Positions 1-8,654 are shown, counted from the stretch's first letter. The stretch is 64,000 nucleotides of DNA from an uncultured bacterium (GCA_949290355.1 CASERN010000008.1:62001-126000), one strand, 5' to 3'. The notes: a model not told the origin generated them from the sequence alone. Made by a program: numbers and translations.

Positions 1-369
1 ATAACCAAAATTATTTTTAGTAATACCCCAAAAATCACAATCTTTATTATCCATTTCTTCAAATACTTTTTCTAAAGGATGGAAAGGACCATAACAACTG
101 TCATTTGCAAAAATAACCTCATCATAATCAGATAATTTGTCTTTATAAGATAAAAATCCTCGTTTGTAAGAGCCGAAATCATATTCATCATGTTTCTCAT
201 CTATAATTAAATCAGCAAGTCCTGACAATACTTCAGGATTTTTTATTTTATTACAAGAAACAAAAACTAATGTATCACAGACTTTTTTAAGTTCTTTAAT
301 ATAATAAATTACATAATCATCTACAATAAAATCTTTGTCATAATGAGCAAAAAAAGCAATTCTTTTCAT
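1..369 (-). CDS. Rhamnan synthesis F-like (RgpF) protein, 5' part only
   Basis: The minus strand is open from an ATG at 369 to the window edge, giving the first 123 residues of a longer protein. It begins MKRIAFFAHYDK and contains EYDFGSYKRG followed by a DYDEVIFANDSCYGP-type block and DFWGIT, which I recognise as the N-terminal signature of the RgpF family (rhamnan synthesis protein F) that works in cell-surface polysaccharide assembly. The exact role, glycosyl transfer or otherwise, is not settled by this fragment. No Shine-Dalgarno precedes the ATG; a TGTTATAAT box sits six bases upstream, so the message may be leaderless. The gene is divergent from pheT. Family assignment is fairly sure; the remainder lies outside the window. 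Confidence 0.75.
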   Translation of the reverse strand, partial: MKRIAFFAHYDKDFIVDDYVIYYIKELKKVCDTLVFVSCNKIKNPEVLSGLADLIIDEKHDEYDFGSYKRGFLSYKDKLSDYDEVIFANDSCYGPFHPLEKVFEEMDNKDCDFWGITKNNFGY

Positions 370-375
370 AAATTT

Positions 376-384
376 ATTATAACA
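376..384 (-). promoter_or_regulatory. Extended -10 directly before the RgpF-like start
   Basis: On the minus strand TGT-TATAAT ends six bases before the ATG at 369. With normal start-site spacing, transcription would begin at or next to the A of the ATG, giving a leaderless mRNA. No -35 match is obvious. Confidence 0.5.
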
Positions 385-401
385 TAAAATTATACCTTTA
401 A

Positions 402-430
402 TTTACATTCCATCTCGTTTGTAGTATTAT
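402..430 (+). promoter_or_regulatory. Sigma70-type promoter of pheT
   Basis: TTTACA (402-407), a 17-base spacer and TATTAT (425-430) match the consensus at five of six positions in each hexamer. Transcription would start near 437, leaving a short leader carrying AGAGGGA before the pheT ATG. Confidence 0.6.
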
Positions 431-470
431 TCATTTATAGAATAGTTAAAATAAGAGGGAATTATAAAAA

Positions 471-2936
471 ATGCAAGTATCATTAAACTGGTTAAACGAA
501 TTCGTTGATTTATCTGATATAGATGTTGAGCAAATTGCTCATGAACTTACAATGAGTGGATTAGAGGTTGAAGGAATAGATGAGTTAAAACCTCAATTTA
601 CAAATATAAAAACTGTAAAAATTGAAAAAATAGATAATCATCCAAATTCTGACCACCTGCATTTGGTAACTGTAAATACAGGCTCCGGATTAAAAACAGT
701 CGTTTGCGGAGCTCAAAACATTGCAGAAGGTCAAGTTGTACCCTATGCATCTGTCGGCTCAAAGGTATTGGATAGAAAAACCGGAGAAATGTTTACACTT
801 ACTCCTGCTGTCATAAGAGGAGTGGAATCACAGGGAATGCTATGTTCTGCAGATGAACTTGGCGTTTCTGAAAGAAATTACCAAGATGAAGATGGTATTC
901 TTGTATTAAACAGAATCTTCAAAGATGTAAAAATTGGCGAAGATGTTGAAAAAGTCTTAGGCTTTGATAAAGATTACATATTAAATGTTGCACCAACAGC
1001 TAACAGAGGTGATCAAATGTCAGTTATTGGTGTTGCTAGAGAACTTAGTGCAATTTTTAACAAACCTCTTAAGTTCTCTCCGCTTGAATGCACTAAAGAT
1101 CTTTCAACAGACAAGTTTAAAGTTGAAATTATTGATAATGATGTATGCAAATATTACTCAATCGGCGTTTTGAAAAATATAAAAATCAAACCTTCACCTG
1201 ATTGGATGCAAAAAAGACTTATAGCATCAGGCGTTCGCGCAATAAATAACGTTGTCGATATTACAAATTATGTAATGCTTGAATATGGAACACCTTTTCA
1301 TGCTTTTGATTTGGATAAATTGGATGGATATCTGTGTGTAAGACGAGCTAAAGAAGGCGAAAAAATTGTAACTTTAGACAGTGTTGAAAGAGAATTAACA
1401 ACAGACAGCGTACTTATTGCAGATCAAGAAAAAGGAGTATGTCTAGCAGGAGTATTTGGAGGAGAAAATTCCGAAATTGATGATAATACAAAAAATATAG
1501 CACTTGAAGCAGCTTATTTTACACCCGCAAGTAACAGAAAATCTGCAAGAAGTGTTGGTTACCGTTCTGAAGCTTGTGCGAGATTTGAAAGAGGAATTGA
1601 TATCGAAGCTATAAGACCGGCATTAATGCGTGCGATGCAACTACTAGTAGAATTGGCTGACGCCGAGATTGAAGGAGTTGTTGAAGCAGGTGAAAATAAA
1701 CTTGAGCCTATAGAAATTACTTTAAGATATGCTCAAATAAAAAGGATTTTAGGATGCGAAATTGAGCCTGAAAAATGTATTTCAATATTAGAGAAATTAG
1801 GATTTAAAAAACTTGGAGGAAATACCGCTGCTGCAAAATTTTTAGTTCCATCATTCAGATCAGGAGATGTTACAAGAGAAATTGATTTAATAGAAGAAAT
1901 TGCAAGAATTAACGGTTATGATAAAATTACTCCTACACTACCAAGCAAAAATCAAACAGCAGAAATTTCTCTTGAAGAAAAGATTATAAAAAAAGTTAAT
2001 GAATTAATGCTTTCATCGGGTTTAGATGAAATTATAACCACATCGCTTATCGGAAAACCTTTCCTTGAAAGATATATGCAAACTCATGATGATACAAAAG
2101 CTGTCAAGGTGCTTAATTCTGCAAGTGAAGAATGCACTATGCTCAGACAGGATATGACGGCAAGTATTCTTAATTGTATGAAATACAATTACGACAATGG
2201 GCAAAAAACATTATGGGCATATGAAATAGGGAAAGTATACAATATCGAAGGTCCTGCAGATGAAAAGTCTACAGGAGTTAAAGAATCAAGAATTCTTGCA
2301 GGAGTATTAACCGGAGAAATTCAAAATTCAAAATGGCAGCTTAAAACAAAAACAGACTTCTATACATTAAAAGGAATAATTGAAAAATTATTTGAAGAAC
2401 TTGGAGTTTCTAAAAGAATTAAATTAACTAATTGCGATGATATTGATTATATGCATCCATATCGCACAGCTAAAATTAATATTCTTGGTAAACATTTAAC
2501 AAACATCGGATATTTCGGTCAACTACACCCAATTTTAAAAGATAAATTAAAAATAAAAGGACAAGACGTATTTATTTTTGAAATCAATCTTGATGAAATT
2601 ATATCAATTGTAAAAGAGCACACAGTTAGATATAAAAAACTTCCACAATATCCTGAAGTTCGTCGCGATATAGCTTTTGTAATCAATGAAGATGTTTCAT
2701 TCGAAGATATTCAAAGAGTAATCAAAGGAGCTGTTCAACAGAATATATTCAAAGGCAGCGAAGTCTTTGACGTATATCAAGGCGAAAATATTGAAAAAGG
2801 ATTTAAAAGCCTTGCATTCCGCATTAAAATGCAGGATGAAAATTCAACATTAACAGATGAAATCATTGAACGCCAAATGAATAATGTACGTGCAAAACTT
2901 CAAAAAACCTACTCTGAAATCAGCTTTAGAGAATAA
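471..2936 (+). CDS. pheT: Phenylalanine-tRNA ligase beta subunit
   Basis: This 821-residue cytoplasmic subunit pairs with PheS to charge tRNA-Phe; the beta chain holds the editing site and tRNA-binding parts. Domain order fits the bacterial family: an EMAP/OB-like tRNA-binding domain near residues 40-150 (NHPNSDHLHL, VVCGAQNI), the B3/B4 editing domain near 210-385 (NNVVDITNYVMLEYG, HAFDLDKL), B5 near 400-475, the inactive synthetase-like core, and an anticodon-binding FDX-ACB domain near 725-818 (PQYPEVRRDIAFVI). The AGAGGGA site ten bases upstream supports the ATG. pheS is not next to it; separated pheS and pheT also occur in cyanobacteria, which fits the proposed host lineage. Its own promoter lies at 402-430. 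Confidence 0.97.
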   Translation: MQVSLNWLNEFVDLSDIDVEQIAHELTMSGLEVEGIDELKPQFTNIKTVKIEKIDNHPNSDHLHLVTVNTGSGLKTVVCGAQNIAEGQVVPYASVGSKVLDRKTGEMFTLTPAVIRGVESQGMLCSADELGVSERNYQDEDGILVLNRIFKDVKIGEDVEKVLGFDKDYILNVAPTANRGDQMSVIGVARELSAIFNKPLKFSPLECTKDLSTDKFKVEIIDNDVCKYYSIGVLKNIKIKPSPDWMQKRLIASGVRAINNVVDITNYVMLEYGTPFHAFDLDKLDGYLCVRRAKEGEKIVTLDSVERELTTDSVLIADQEKGVCLAGVFGGENSEIDDNTKNIALEAAYFTPASNRKSARSVGYRSEACARFERGIDIEAIRPALMRAMQLLVELADAEIEGVVEAGENKLEPIEITLRYAQIKRILGCEIEPEKCISILEKLGFKKLGGNTAAAKFLVPSFRSGDVTREIDLIEEIARINGYDKITPTLPSKNQTAEISLEEKIIKKVNELMLSSGLDEIITTSLIGKPFLERYMQTHDDTKAVKVLNSASEECTMLRQDMTASILNCMKYNYDNGQKTLWAYEIGKVYNIEGPADEKSTGVKESRILAGVLTGEIQNSKWQLKTKTDFYTLKGIIEKLFEELGVSKRIKLTNCDDIDYMHPYRTAKINILGKHLTNIGYFGQLHPILKDKLKIKGQDVFIFEINLDEIISIVKEHTVRYKKLPQYPEVRRDIAFVINEDVSFEDIQRVIKGAVQQNIFKGSEVFDVYQGENIEKGFKSLAFRIKMQDENSTLTDEIIERQMNNVRAKLQKTYSEISFRE

Positions 2937-2989
2937 TTAGCACTATAATATTCGAATATAAAAATGAAATAAAAATAAGAGGTATAAAA

Positions 2990-3634
2990 ATGAAAAAACT
3001 TTTATTAATACTTGTAATATTATTTTTAGCGCCATTAAAGGTTTTTTGTGCTGATGTCATACCTCAATATGTAAGTATCGAAAACACAAATACATTGGGA
3101 CTATACCAAGCTCCAAATGAAATAGTACTTTATAATGAACCAAGCGAGACATCAAATATAGTTAACAGCATAAGTTGGATTGGTGAAAAAATTTTTCCAG
3201 AAACTGTCAAACCTCAAAATCTTTTCATTGTATATTTACCTAATAAAAATTTAGGACTACTCGCTGTTACTGATGAAACAGAAAATTGGGTACAAGTTAT
3301 ATATAACAATTCTACCGGAGCAAAAGGCTGGATAAAAAAAGATGATCCATACAGATTTATGAGCTGGGTAATGTTTTATAATATGTATGGAAAAAAATAC
3401 GGTCTTAACCTTTTAAAATCCGCACCTGATTCTGCTAAAGATTTGCACAGTGCAACTGATGACAAATCGCAAGTTGTTGCAACAATAAATATGCCGCAAA
3501 AAATAAAATTAAATGTTATTCGCGGGAATTGGGCATTAGTAAGCGTATTAGACCTTGACAGAACTCCAAAAACAGGATATGTAAGATGGCGTTCTGCAGA
3601 AGGAGTCAAGTATTATTTCCCTGCAATTAAATAA
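2990..3634 (+). CDS. Exported SH3-like domain protein
   Basis: This 214-residue protein starts with a signal peptide (MKKLLLILVILFLAPLKVFCA) and is predicted to be periplasmic or outer-surface. The mature part has two stretches that resemble bacterial SH3-type beta barrels: one near residues 40-115 ending in NWVQVIYNNSTGAKGWIKKDD and one near 150-205 with GNWALVSV and GYVRW. Such domains commonly bind peptidoglycan or peptides, so a cell-wall role is possible but not shown. AAGAGG lies seven bases before the ATG. It follows pheT by 53 bases with no clear terminator and could be read through from it. I do not recognise a specific named family. Confidence 0.7.
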   Translation: MKKLLLILVILFLAPLKVFCADVIPQYVSIENTNTLGLYQAPNEIVLYNEPSETSNIVNSISWIGEKIFPETVKPQNLFIVYLPNKNLGLLAVTDETENWVQVIYNNSTGAKGWIKKDDPYRFMSWVMFYNMYGKKYGLNLLKSAPDSAKDLHSATDDKSQVVATINMPQKIKLNVIRGNWALVSVLDLDRTPKTGYVRWRSAEGVKYYFPAIK

Positions 3635-3683
3635 ATCTTTTCTCCATTTAAGAACTTTGTACTTTACAATCTGAAAAAAATAC

Positions 3684-3712
3684 TCGACATAAAGTTTTGT
3701 TTATAGTAGGAT
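3684..3712 (+). promoter_or_regulatory. Probable promoter of the rplI-folD operon
   Basis: TCGACA (3684-3689), a 17-base spacer and TAGGAT (3707-3712) lie about 40 bases before the rplI ATG. The -10 matches only four of six consensus bases, so this is a moderate call. Confidence 0.4.
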
Positions 3713-3753
3713 AGGCTTACTTGTGAAATATAAATAGAAAAGGAGATATAAAA

Positions 3754-4251
3754 ATGCAGGTTATATTGAAAAAAGATGTTCAAAACCTTGGCGAAGCAGG
3801 AGACATCGTTAATGTAAAAGACGGCTATGCAAGAAACTACCTACTTCCTCAATCTGTAGCAGAAGTAGCTACAAAAGGTGCTCTTGAAAATAGAGAAAAG
3901 AATTTAGCTAGAATCAAAGCTAAACAAGAAAAATTACACGCTGAAGCTTTAGAAACTGCTAAGAAAATTGAAGCTTTCGGAAAACTTGAACTTTCTGCAA
4001 AAGCAGGAGAATCTGGTAAATTGTTCGGTACAATTACTACTAAAAAATTAACTGAAGAATTAAAAGATAAATCAGGAATTGAAGTTGATAGAAAAAATGT
4101 TTCTTTGAATGCTCCTATTAACAAAATTGGAGAATACACAATGTTAATTAAATTAACTTCAAAAGTAAAATGTGAATTGCCAGTTGTAGTATCTGCTTCA
4201 GAAGTTCTTAAAGAATCAGTAGAAGAAGTTGTAGAAGAAACAGAAGAATAG
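3754..4251 (+). CDS. rplI: 50S ribosomal protein L9
   Basis: L9 bridges the large-subunit 23S rRNA with a long helix between two globular domains. The 165-residue product has the diagnostic N-terminal block (ILKKDVQNLGEAGDIVNVKD followed by GYARNYLLP), then a Lys/Glu-rich connecting helix around residues 45-75, a C-terminal domain, and a short acidic Glu-rich tail. AAAGGAGAT precedes the ATG by seven bases. It is unusual in leading an operon with a methionine synthase core gene, a CooC-like ATPase and folD; the next gene starts eight bases past the stop. Confidence 0.97.
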   Translation: MQVILKKDVQNLGEAGDIVNVKDGYARNYLLPQSVAEVATKGALENREKNLARIKAKQEKLHAEALETAKKIEAFGKLELSAKAGESGKLFGTITTKKLTEELKDKSGIEVDRKNVSLNAPINKIGEYTMLIKLTSKVKCELPVVVSASEVLKESVEEVVEETEE

Positions 4252-4259
4252 GCTGGTAT

Positions 4260-5339
4260 ATGGCTGAAATATCTAAATTGACCCTTGAATGTTTAGCAAT
4301 AGGCTCTTTGCCTCACGTCAATTTAGAAAAAGCTATGGAAATTGTAAAAAAAGATTTCAGCGCAATTCCATTTTGGCCGCAACTTACAAAGCTTAATAAA
4401 AACGAAGACATGATTTTTCAATTTTTGGAGAATATGCCTTCGTTTTTTATTGACAATAAAACTGGGAAAACATATCTTGAAACAGAAAGTGATAAATTTT
4501 TTGAAGATATAGAACAATTTTTTTCAGATTATGCAGAAATAATAGAAAATCCATACACAGATACAATCGAGAAATACGCAATTAATTATTCATCAACTTT
4601 CCCTGAATTAATTAAAATTGTAAAAGAAACAAAACCGGAATATGCAAAAGGTCAAATTGTAGGTCCTTTTACACTTGCAACAAGTCTTACTGATAAATCA
4701 GGCAGATGTGCTCTATATGATGAAACTTTAAAAGAAATAATAGTAAAAACACTTACTATCAAGGCATTATGGCAAATTAAACAAATAAAAACAGCTTTTA
4801 AAGAGACTACTCCTATTATTTTTATTGATGAGCCATCTATATCACAATTAGGAACTTCTGCATATATTACCACTTCTCCTGACGAAGTTGTAGAGATTAT
4901 TAAGACAATTTCTGACACAATTCATGCAAACGGAGCAATTAGTGCAATCCATTGCTGCGGGAAATGTAATTGGGAGGTTCCAATAAATGCAGGAGTTGAT
5001 ATAATTAATCTTGATGCATATACATTTGCTCAGAATCTAAGTTTATTTAGCTCCAAATTATCTAAATACCTTGAAAACGGGAAAAAAATTGCTTGGGGAA
5101 TCGTTCCTACATTACACCCTGAAGAACTGGAAAGAGCAAATTTGGGAAATATGACAGATATTTTTGACAAAGCTGTTAAATATTTGACCAGAAAAGGAAT
5201 TGATGAGAAAATTATCATAGCAAATTCTCTAATCACACCATCTTGTGGAGCGGGAGCTTTAGATGAAAAATTAGCAGAAAAAGCAATGGATTTAACAAAA
5301 GAATTATCAATAAATTTAAAAGAAAGGTATCTGATTTGA
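4260..5339 (+). CDS. Core methionine synthase (MetE C-terminal type, MesB-like)
   Basis: This 359-residue protein belongs to the UROD/MetE TIM-barrel superfamily but is only as long as the catalytic half of MetE. Visible marks are GSLPHV near the N-terminus, IPFWPQL at 36-42, FIDEPS at 188-193, an H231-x-C233 pair in AIHCCGKC, and C329 in TPSCGAG. His, Cys and Cys in this order match the zinc ligands that activate homocysteine in MetE; D252 may stand in for the glutamate ligand. Core-MetE enzymes of this size in Dehalococcoides and other anaerobes take methyl groups from a corrinoid iron-sulfur protein instead of polyglutamyl methyl-folate. Both subunits of such a protein occur at 28486-30272, so methionine synthesis from methyl-corrinoid is the favoured role. 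A uroporphyrinogen decarboxylase is less likely because of the metal site. It is coupled to rplI and folD. Confidence 0.75.
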   Translation: MAEISKLTLECLAIGSLPHVNLEKAMEIVKKDFSAIPFWPQLTKLNKNEDMIFQFLENMPSFFIDNKTGKTYLETESDKFFEDIEQFFSDYAEIIENPYTDTIEKYAINYSSTFPELIKIVKETKPEYAKGQIVGPFTLATSLTDKSGRCALYDETLKEIIVKTLTIKALWQIKQIKTAFKETTPIIFIDEPSISQLGTSAYITTSPDEVVEIIKTISDTIHANGAISAIHCCGKCNWEVPINAGVDIINLDAYTFAQNLSLFSSKLSKYLENGKKIAWGIVPTLHPEELERANLGNMTDIFDKAVKYLTRKGIDEKIIIANSLITPSCGAGALDEKLAEKAMDLTKELSINLKERYLI

Positions 5340-6088
5340 CTTTTAAATTAGCAATTACAGGTAAAAGCGGTAGTGGTAAAACCACAGTAACAAAAGCATT
5401 TTTAAGAGTTTTTCAGGAATTTTTTCCAGAAAAATCAATACTCTTATTTGACAATGACTTAACAAGTGAATTAGGGCATAGTTTTGGGCTTGATATAAGA
5501 AACACAATATATGGTATTCGAAGCGGGAAACATGAATATAAAACCGGTATACCTGAAGGAATGTCAAAACAAGAATTTGTCGAATGGGCTATGGAAGATA
5601 TTGTCGTTTCTCTTGATGAAAACGTTGATATAATAGTTTCTTGGTTTGTAGGCTCAAAAGATTGCCGCTGTCCAATTACAGGACAAATTAATGATGCAGT
5701 TTTAAAACTTCTTGACAGATATGATATAGTTATATTTGATTGTGAATTCGATTTAAAATATCTAAATCAGCTTGTAGATACAGATATAGACACAACTTTG
5801 ATAATTGCAAATCCAACAGATGAAAGCGCTCATCTAGCAAAACGTATTGAAGAATTTAGTGCAAAATATGCAGCTGGAAATCAATTAGGAGTTGTAATAA
5901 ACAAAGCAGATAATTCTAATTTAACATCAATTTATGAATTTTTGAAGCGTTACGACTTGGATGTCCTTGGAATCATTCCTATTGACGAAGACTTAAAGAC
6001 TCATGCCATGGATAGAGAATCCTCTCTTGTTCAAGACGCTATAAAACAATTTTATTTTAGACTTAACCTTCCACAGATAAGAGAGTAG
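5336..6088 (+). CDS. CooC-like P-loop ATPase
   Basis: The 250-residue product has a P-loop GKSGSGKTT at residues 9-17, a switch-like LLFDNDL at 37-42, and C110-x-C112 in DCRCP. In CooC a C-x-C pair at this place binds nickel or zinc across the dimer. The later NPTDESAHLAKRIEEF and IPIDEDL segments also follow the CooC pattern. CooC family ATPases mature the metal centre of CO dehydrogenase, but no CODH gene is seen; here the partner may instead be the corrinoid iron-sulfur protein or another metal enzyme. The TTG start overlaps the upstream stop (TTGA) and is preceded by AGAAAGG, indicating translational coupling. The deviant SGSGK in place of the usual GGVGK loop is notable. A ParA/MinD role is less likely. 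Confidence 0.7.
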   Translation: MTFKLAITGKSGSGKTTVTKAFLRVFQEFFPEKSILLFDNDLTSELGHSFGLDIRNTIYGIRSGKHEYKTGIPEGMSKQEFVEWAMEDIVVSLDENVDIIVSWFVGSKDCRCPITGQINDAVLKLLDRYDIVIFDCEFDLKYLNQLVDTDIDTTLIIANPTDESAHLAKRIEEFSAKYAAGNQLGVVINKADNSNLTSIYEFLKRYDLDVLGIIPIDEDLKTHAMDRESSLVQDAIKQFYFRLNLPQIRE

Positions 6089-6092
6089 TATA

Positions 6093-6929
6093 ATGACAAC
6101 AATTTTAGACGGCAAAAAATTAAGAGATAAAATATTTGAACAACTTAAGCAAAAAATTGATAAGTTGTCGAAAAAACCTACTCTTGCAGTTATACTTGTA
6201 GGAGATGACCCTGCAAGTAAAATTTATGTAAAAAACAAAAAAAGAACTGCTGAAAATTTAGGAATTAATTCATTGGTATTTGAGTATCCTTCACATATCA
6301 CTCAAGAAGAGCTGTTAAACAAAATTAAAGAATTAAATAATGATAAAACAATCACAGCAATACTCGTCCAATTACCCCTACCTGATCATATTGATAAATA
6401 TAAAGTGATTGATACTATTTCTCCTATAAAAGACGTTGATGGGCTCACCCCATTTAACAGCGGGAAACTCTTTGCAGGAGAAAAACCTTATGTTTACCCT
6501 TGCACTCCAAAAGGGATATTACTTTTATTAGACGAATATAATATTAAAATTGATGGAAAAAATGTCGTCGTAATAGGTCGTTCAAATCTTGTGGGTAAAC
6601 CTATAGCACAAATGCTTCTAAACAGAAATGCAACTGTTACAGTATGCCATAGCCATACAAAAAACCTTGCAGAAATAACAAAAACTGCTGATATTATAAT
6701 CTCAGCAGTAGGTAAAAAAATTGTAGGGGAAAAAATGTTAAAATCAAATTGTATAGTTATTGACGTTGGAATTTTTAGAGATGACAACGGCAAAATAAGT
6801 GGCGATGTTGATTTTGATAATGTATCTAAAATAGCCTCACATATTTCACCGGTACCCGGAGGTGTCGGACCTATGACTATTGCATCATTAATGCTCAATA
6901 CAGTTGAATTATCCGAGCTAAACCATTAG
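6093..6929 (+). CDS. folD: Methylene-THF dehydrogenase/methenyl-THF cyclohydrolase
   Basis: FolD interconverts methylene-, methenyl- and formyl-tetrahydrofolate in the cytoplasm. The 278-residue length and motifs fit: YVKNKKR with the catalytic Tyr/Lys around residues 50-55, VQLPLP, DVDGLTPFN, the nucleotide-binding GRSNLVGKP and the closing PVPGGVGPMT. It is four bases downstream of the CooC-like gene and so is the last gene of the rplI operon. In company with a core methionine synthase and a CooC-like ATPase it would feed one-carbon units toward methyl transfer. No metF is in the window. The stop lies only 12 bases from the end of a convergent small gene. Confidence 0.97.
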   Translation: MTTILDGKKLRDKIFEQLKQKIDKLSKKPTLAVILVGDDPASKIYVKNKKRTAENLGINSLVFEYPSHITQEELLNKIKELNNDKTITAILVQLPLPDHIDKYKVIDTISPIKDVDGLTPFNSGKLFAGEKPYVYPCTPKGILLLLDEYNIKIDGKNVVVIGRSNLVGKPIAQMLLNRNATVTVCHSHTKNLAEITKTADIIISAVGKKIVGEKMLKSNCIVIDVGIFRDDNGKISGDVDFDNVSKIASHISPVPGGVGPMTIASLMLNTVELSELNH

Positions 6930-6941
6930 TTGGTAGAATTT

Positions 6942-7268
6942 CTAACTACCTATTAGGTTTAATGTACAAGAAGACTTGATATTATTATTTACAAGGTTCT
7001 TCAAGCTTGAAATCTCATTTTCCATCAAACTTATTTGCGAATCTAATGTATCTTGTCTTGTCTCAAGATATGATTCTTCCTGTTTTAATTGGATATAAGT
7101 AGGATCATCATCAGGATCAATTCCTTGATCATCCAATTCTTCTGTTCTATAGCCCATTTGCTTTGTAATAGCATTTGCTCTGCTCATTACCAAAGTCTGT
7201 TCAAATTGAAGTTGGCTTTTTTGTAAAGTGAATAAATTTTTCTGTGCATCTAAAGCTAAAAAAGTCAT
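6942..7268 (-). CDS. Small coiled-coil protein, unknown
   Basis: I do not recognise a family for this 108-residue protein. It has no signal peptide or membrane segment. Residues 1-45 are helical and Gln/Leu-rich (FLALDAQKNLFTLQKSQL), followed by an acidic link with DDQGIDPDDDP at about 47-56 and a second predicted coiled coil at 60-98. A strong AGGAGAGATGAG site precedes the ATG, so it is very likely translated. It is a single gene convergent with folD and divergent from trpS. Helical hairpin proteins of this size occur as chaperones or secretion helpers, but nothing here shows that. Confidence 0.7.
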   Translation of the reverse strand: MTFLALDAQKNLFTLQKSQLQFEQTLVMSRANAITKQMGYRTEELDDQGIDPDDDPTYIQLKQEESYLETRQDTLDSQISLMENEISSLKNLVNNNIKSSCTLNLIGS

Positions 7269-7394
7269 CTCATCTCTCCTTATATTTTTTATACTCTCTT
7301 ACACATATAAAGTATTTAAAAAAAATCCAATTTCACAGAAAGGCTATTTTGTTACAATACTTAACATATTATAAATAAATGCTCCTGATTATGT

Positions 7395-7424
7395 TTGTAT
7401 ATTTCAAATTCTTTTTGCTATAAT
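7395..7424 (+). promoter_or_regulatory. trpS promoter
   Basis: TTGTAT (7395-7400), an 18-base spacer and the extended -10 TGC-TATAAT (7416-7424) predict transcription from about 7431. The leader would be short, with AAGAAAGGG before the ATG at 7449, which rules out an upstream in-frame start at 7395. Confidence 0.65.
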
Positions 7425-7448
7425 AATTTACATAAGAAAGGGCATACT

Positions 7449-8450
7449 ATGAAAGAAAAAATTGTTTCAGGGATGAGATCCACAGGGAAATTACATCTTG
7501 GTCATTATCTTGGAGTAATCCAAAACTGGGAAAAGCTGCAACATGAATATGACAGCTATTTTTTTGTTGCAGACTGGCACGCACTAACAACAAAATATGA
7601 TAAAACAGAAACTTTAAAAGAAGATGTAAAAGATGTAGTAATTGATTGGTTAGCTTGTGGTATTGACCCTAACATATCAACAATATACGTACAATCTTTA
7701 GTTCCTGAAATTGCAGAATTAAATATTTATTTAAGTATGGTAACACCTCAAAATTGGGTTGAGCGCGATCCTACACTTAAAGATATGGCAAAAATTTTAA
7801 GAACCAAAGATGGTGCAAATTCTCAAACTAGTTATGGTCTTATTGGTTATCCGGTATTGATGAGTGCAGATATAATGATGTTTAATGCTACAGCAGTACC
7901 TGTAGGCATAGATCAGGTTGCACATATCGAAATTACAAGAGATATCGCAAGACGTTTCAACAACATATATAAAACAGAATTTTTTAACGAACCTAAACCT
8001 TTATTAAATAAATGTTCTTTAATTTGTGGACTTGATGGGAATAAAATGGGTAAATCTTTCCATAATGACATTAAAATTTCTGATACAGAAGAAGTTACTG
8101 CAAAAAAAATAATGAGTGCAATTACTGATAGAAGCAGAATGAGAAAAGATGATCCCGGTCATCCTAGTGAGTGCGAAGTAGCTTTCAAATATTGGGAAAT
8201 ATTTGGAAATAATGAACAAATAGAAACTGTAAAATGTGAATGCGAAAAAGGACTCAGAGGCTGCGCAGATTGTAAGCGTCAACTTGGGAAACTAATTAAT
8301 GAAAAATTTGCTCCTATAAGAGAAAAACGACGTTACTATGAAACTCATCCTGAAGAAGTTTCAAAAATAATAAAAGAAGGCTCTGAAAAAGCTCGTATAG
8401 AAGCTAAAAAAGTACTTACTGAAGTTAGAAATATTATAGGTATGTACTAA
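7449..8450 (+). CDS. trpS: Tryptophan-tRNA ligase with a four-Cys Fe-S motif
   Basis: This class I synthetase charges tRNA-Trp. The 333-residue protein has the HIGH-type LHLGHYLG near residue 15 and the KMSKS-type NKMGKS near 200. The start at 7449 has AAGAAAGGG seven bases upstream and lies just after the promoter, so an 18-residue upstream extension is rejected. C242, C265, C272 and C275 follow exactly the C-x22-C-x6-C-x2-C spacing that binds a [4Fe-4S] cluster in Thermotoga maritima TrpRS (known from its structure). The cluster is therefore likely here, which suits an anaerobe. It is monocistronic, with a probable antisense-strand RNA terminator immediately after the stop. Confidence 0.96.
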   Translation: MKEKIVSGMRSTGKLHLGHYLGVIQNWEKLQHEYDSYFFVADWHALTTKYDKTETLKEDVKDVVIDWLACGIDPNISTIYVQSLVPEIAELNIYLSMVTPQNWVERDPTLKDMAKILRTKDGANSQTSYGLIGYPVLMSADIMMFNATAVPVGIDQVAHIEITRDIARRFNNIYKTEFFNEPKPLLNKCSLICGLDGNKMGKSFHNDIKISDTEEVTAKKIMSAITDRSRMRKDDPGHPSECEVAFKYWEIFGNNEQIETVKCECEKGLRGCADCKRQLGKLINEKFAPIREKRRYYETHPEEVSKIIKEGSEKARIEAKKVLTEVRNIIGMY

Positions 8451-8654
8451 AAAACAACAGGCAGACACAATAATAAACGGAGTAATTGGTCTGCCTGGAA
8501 TCCGCGACTATGACTATTAGCTGCGGGTTTACATATTTAGTTTCATAAAAATAGCCGTTATAAACGGCCAATCTCATATTTGGTAAAAGGTTAGTGTGTG
8601 TAGGAGAAAATAAAGAAAAAGAAAATGGTTTATACTAGATGTATGCCACAAGTT
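8447..8654 (-). ncRNA. Candidate structured small RNA with its own terminator
   Basis: The 313 bases between trpS and the pilin gene hold no convincing reading frame but clear structure. On the minus strand a hairpin with a perfect 9-bp stem (CAGGCAGAC pairing across 8458-8466/8489-8497, extended by CAAT/ATTG after a bulge) is followed by TTGTTTTTT, a good intrinsic terminator. Upstream of it in the same RNA are a GCCGTT/AACGGC hairpin near 8563-8577 and a CCGC/GCGG pairing near 8501-8525. The pilin message ends earlier at its own terminator (8711-8748), so a separate minus-strand RNA of about 200 nt is the best explanation. A possible extended -10 (TGT-TATAGA, 8661-8669) sets the tentative 5' end. 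It is not a tRNA, tmRNA or SRP RNA by any motif I can see. Confidence 0.45.

Noticed and set aside
4260-5339. Annotation of the gene as uroporphyrinogen decarboxylase
   Set aside because: The zinc-ligand pattern HxC ... C and the FIDEPS block fit MetE-core enzymes better, and the neighbours are one-carbon genes, not haem genes.
6930-6950. A terminator between folD and the convergent coiled-coil gene
   Set aside because: GGTAG/CTACC can pair around nine bases, but the stem is short and lacks a following T run.
7395-7448. An 18-residue N-terminal extension of TrpRS
   Set aside because: The extension spans the -35 and -10 boxes and the ribosome binding site of the gene.
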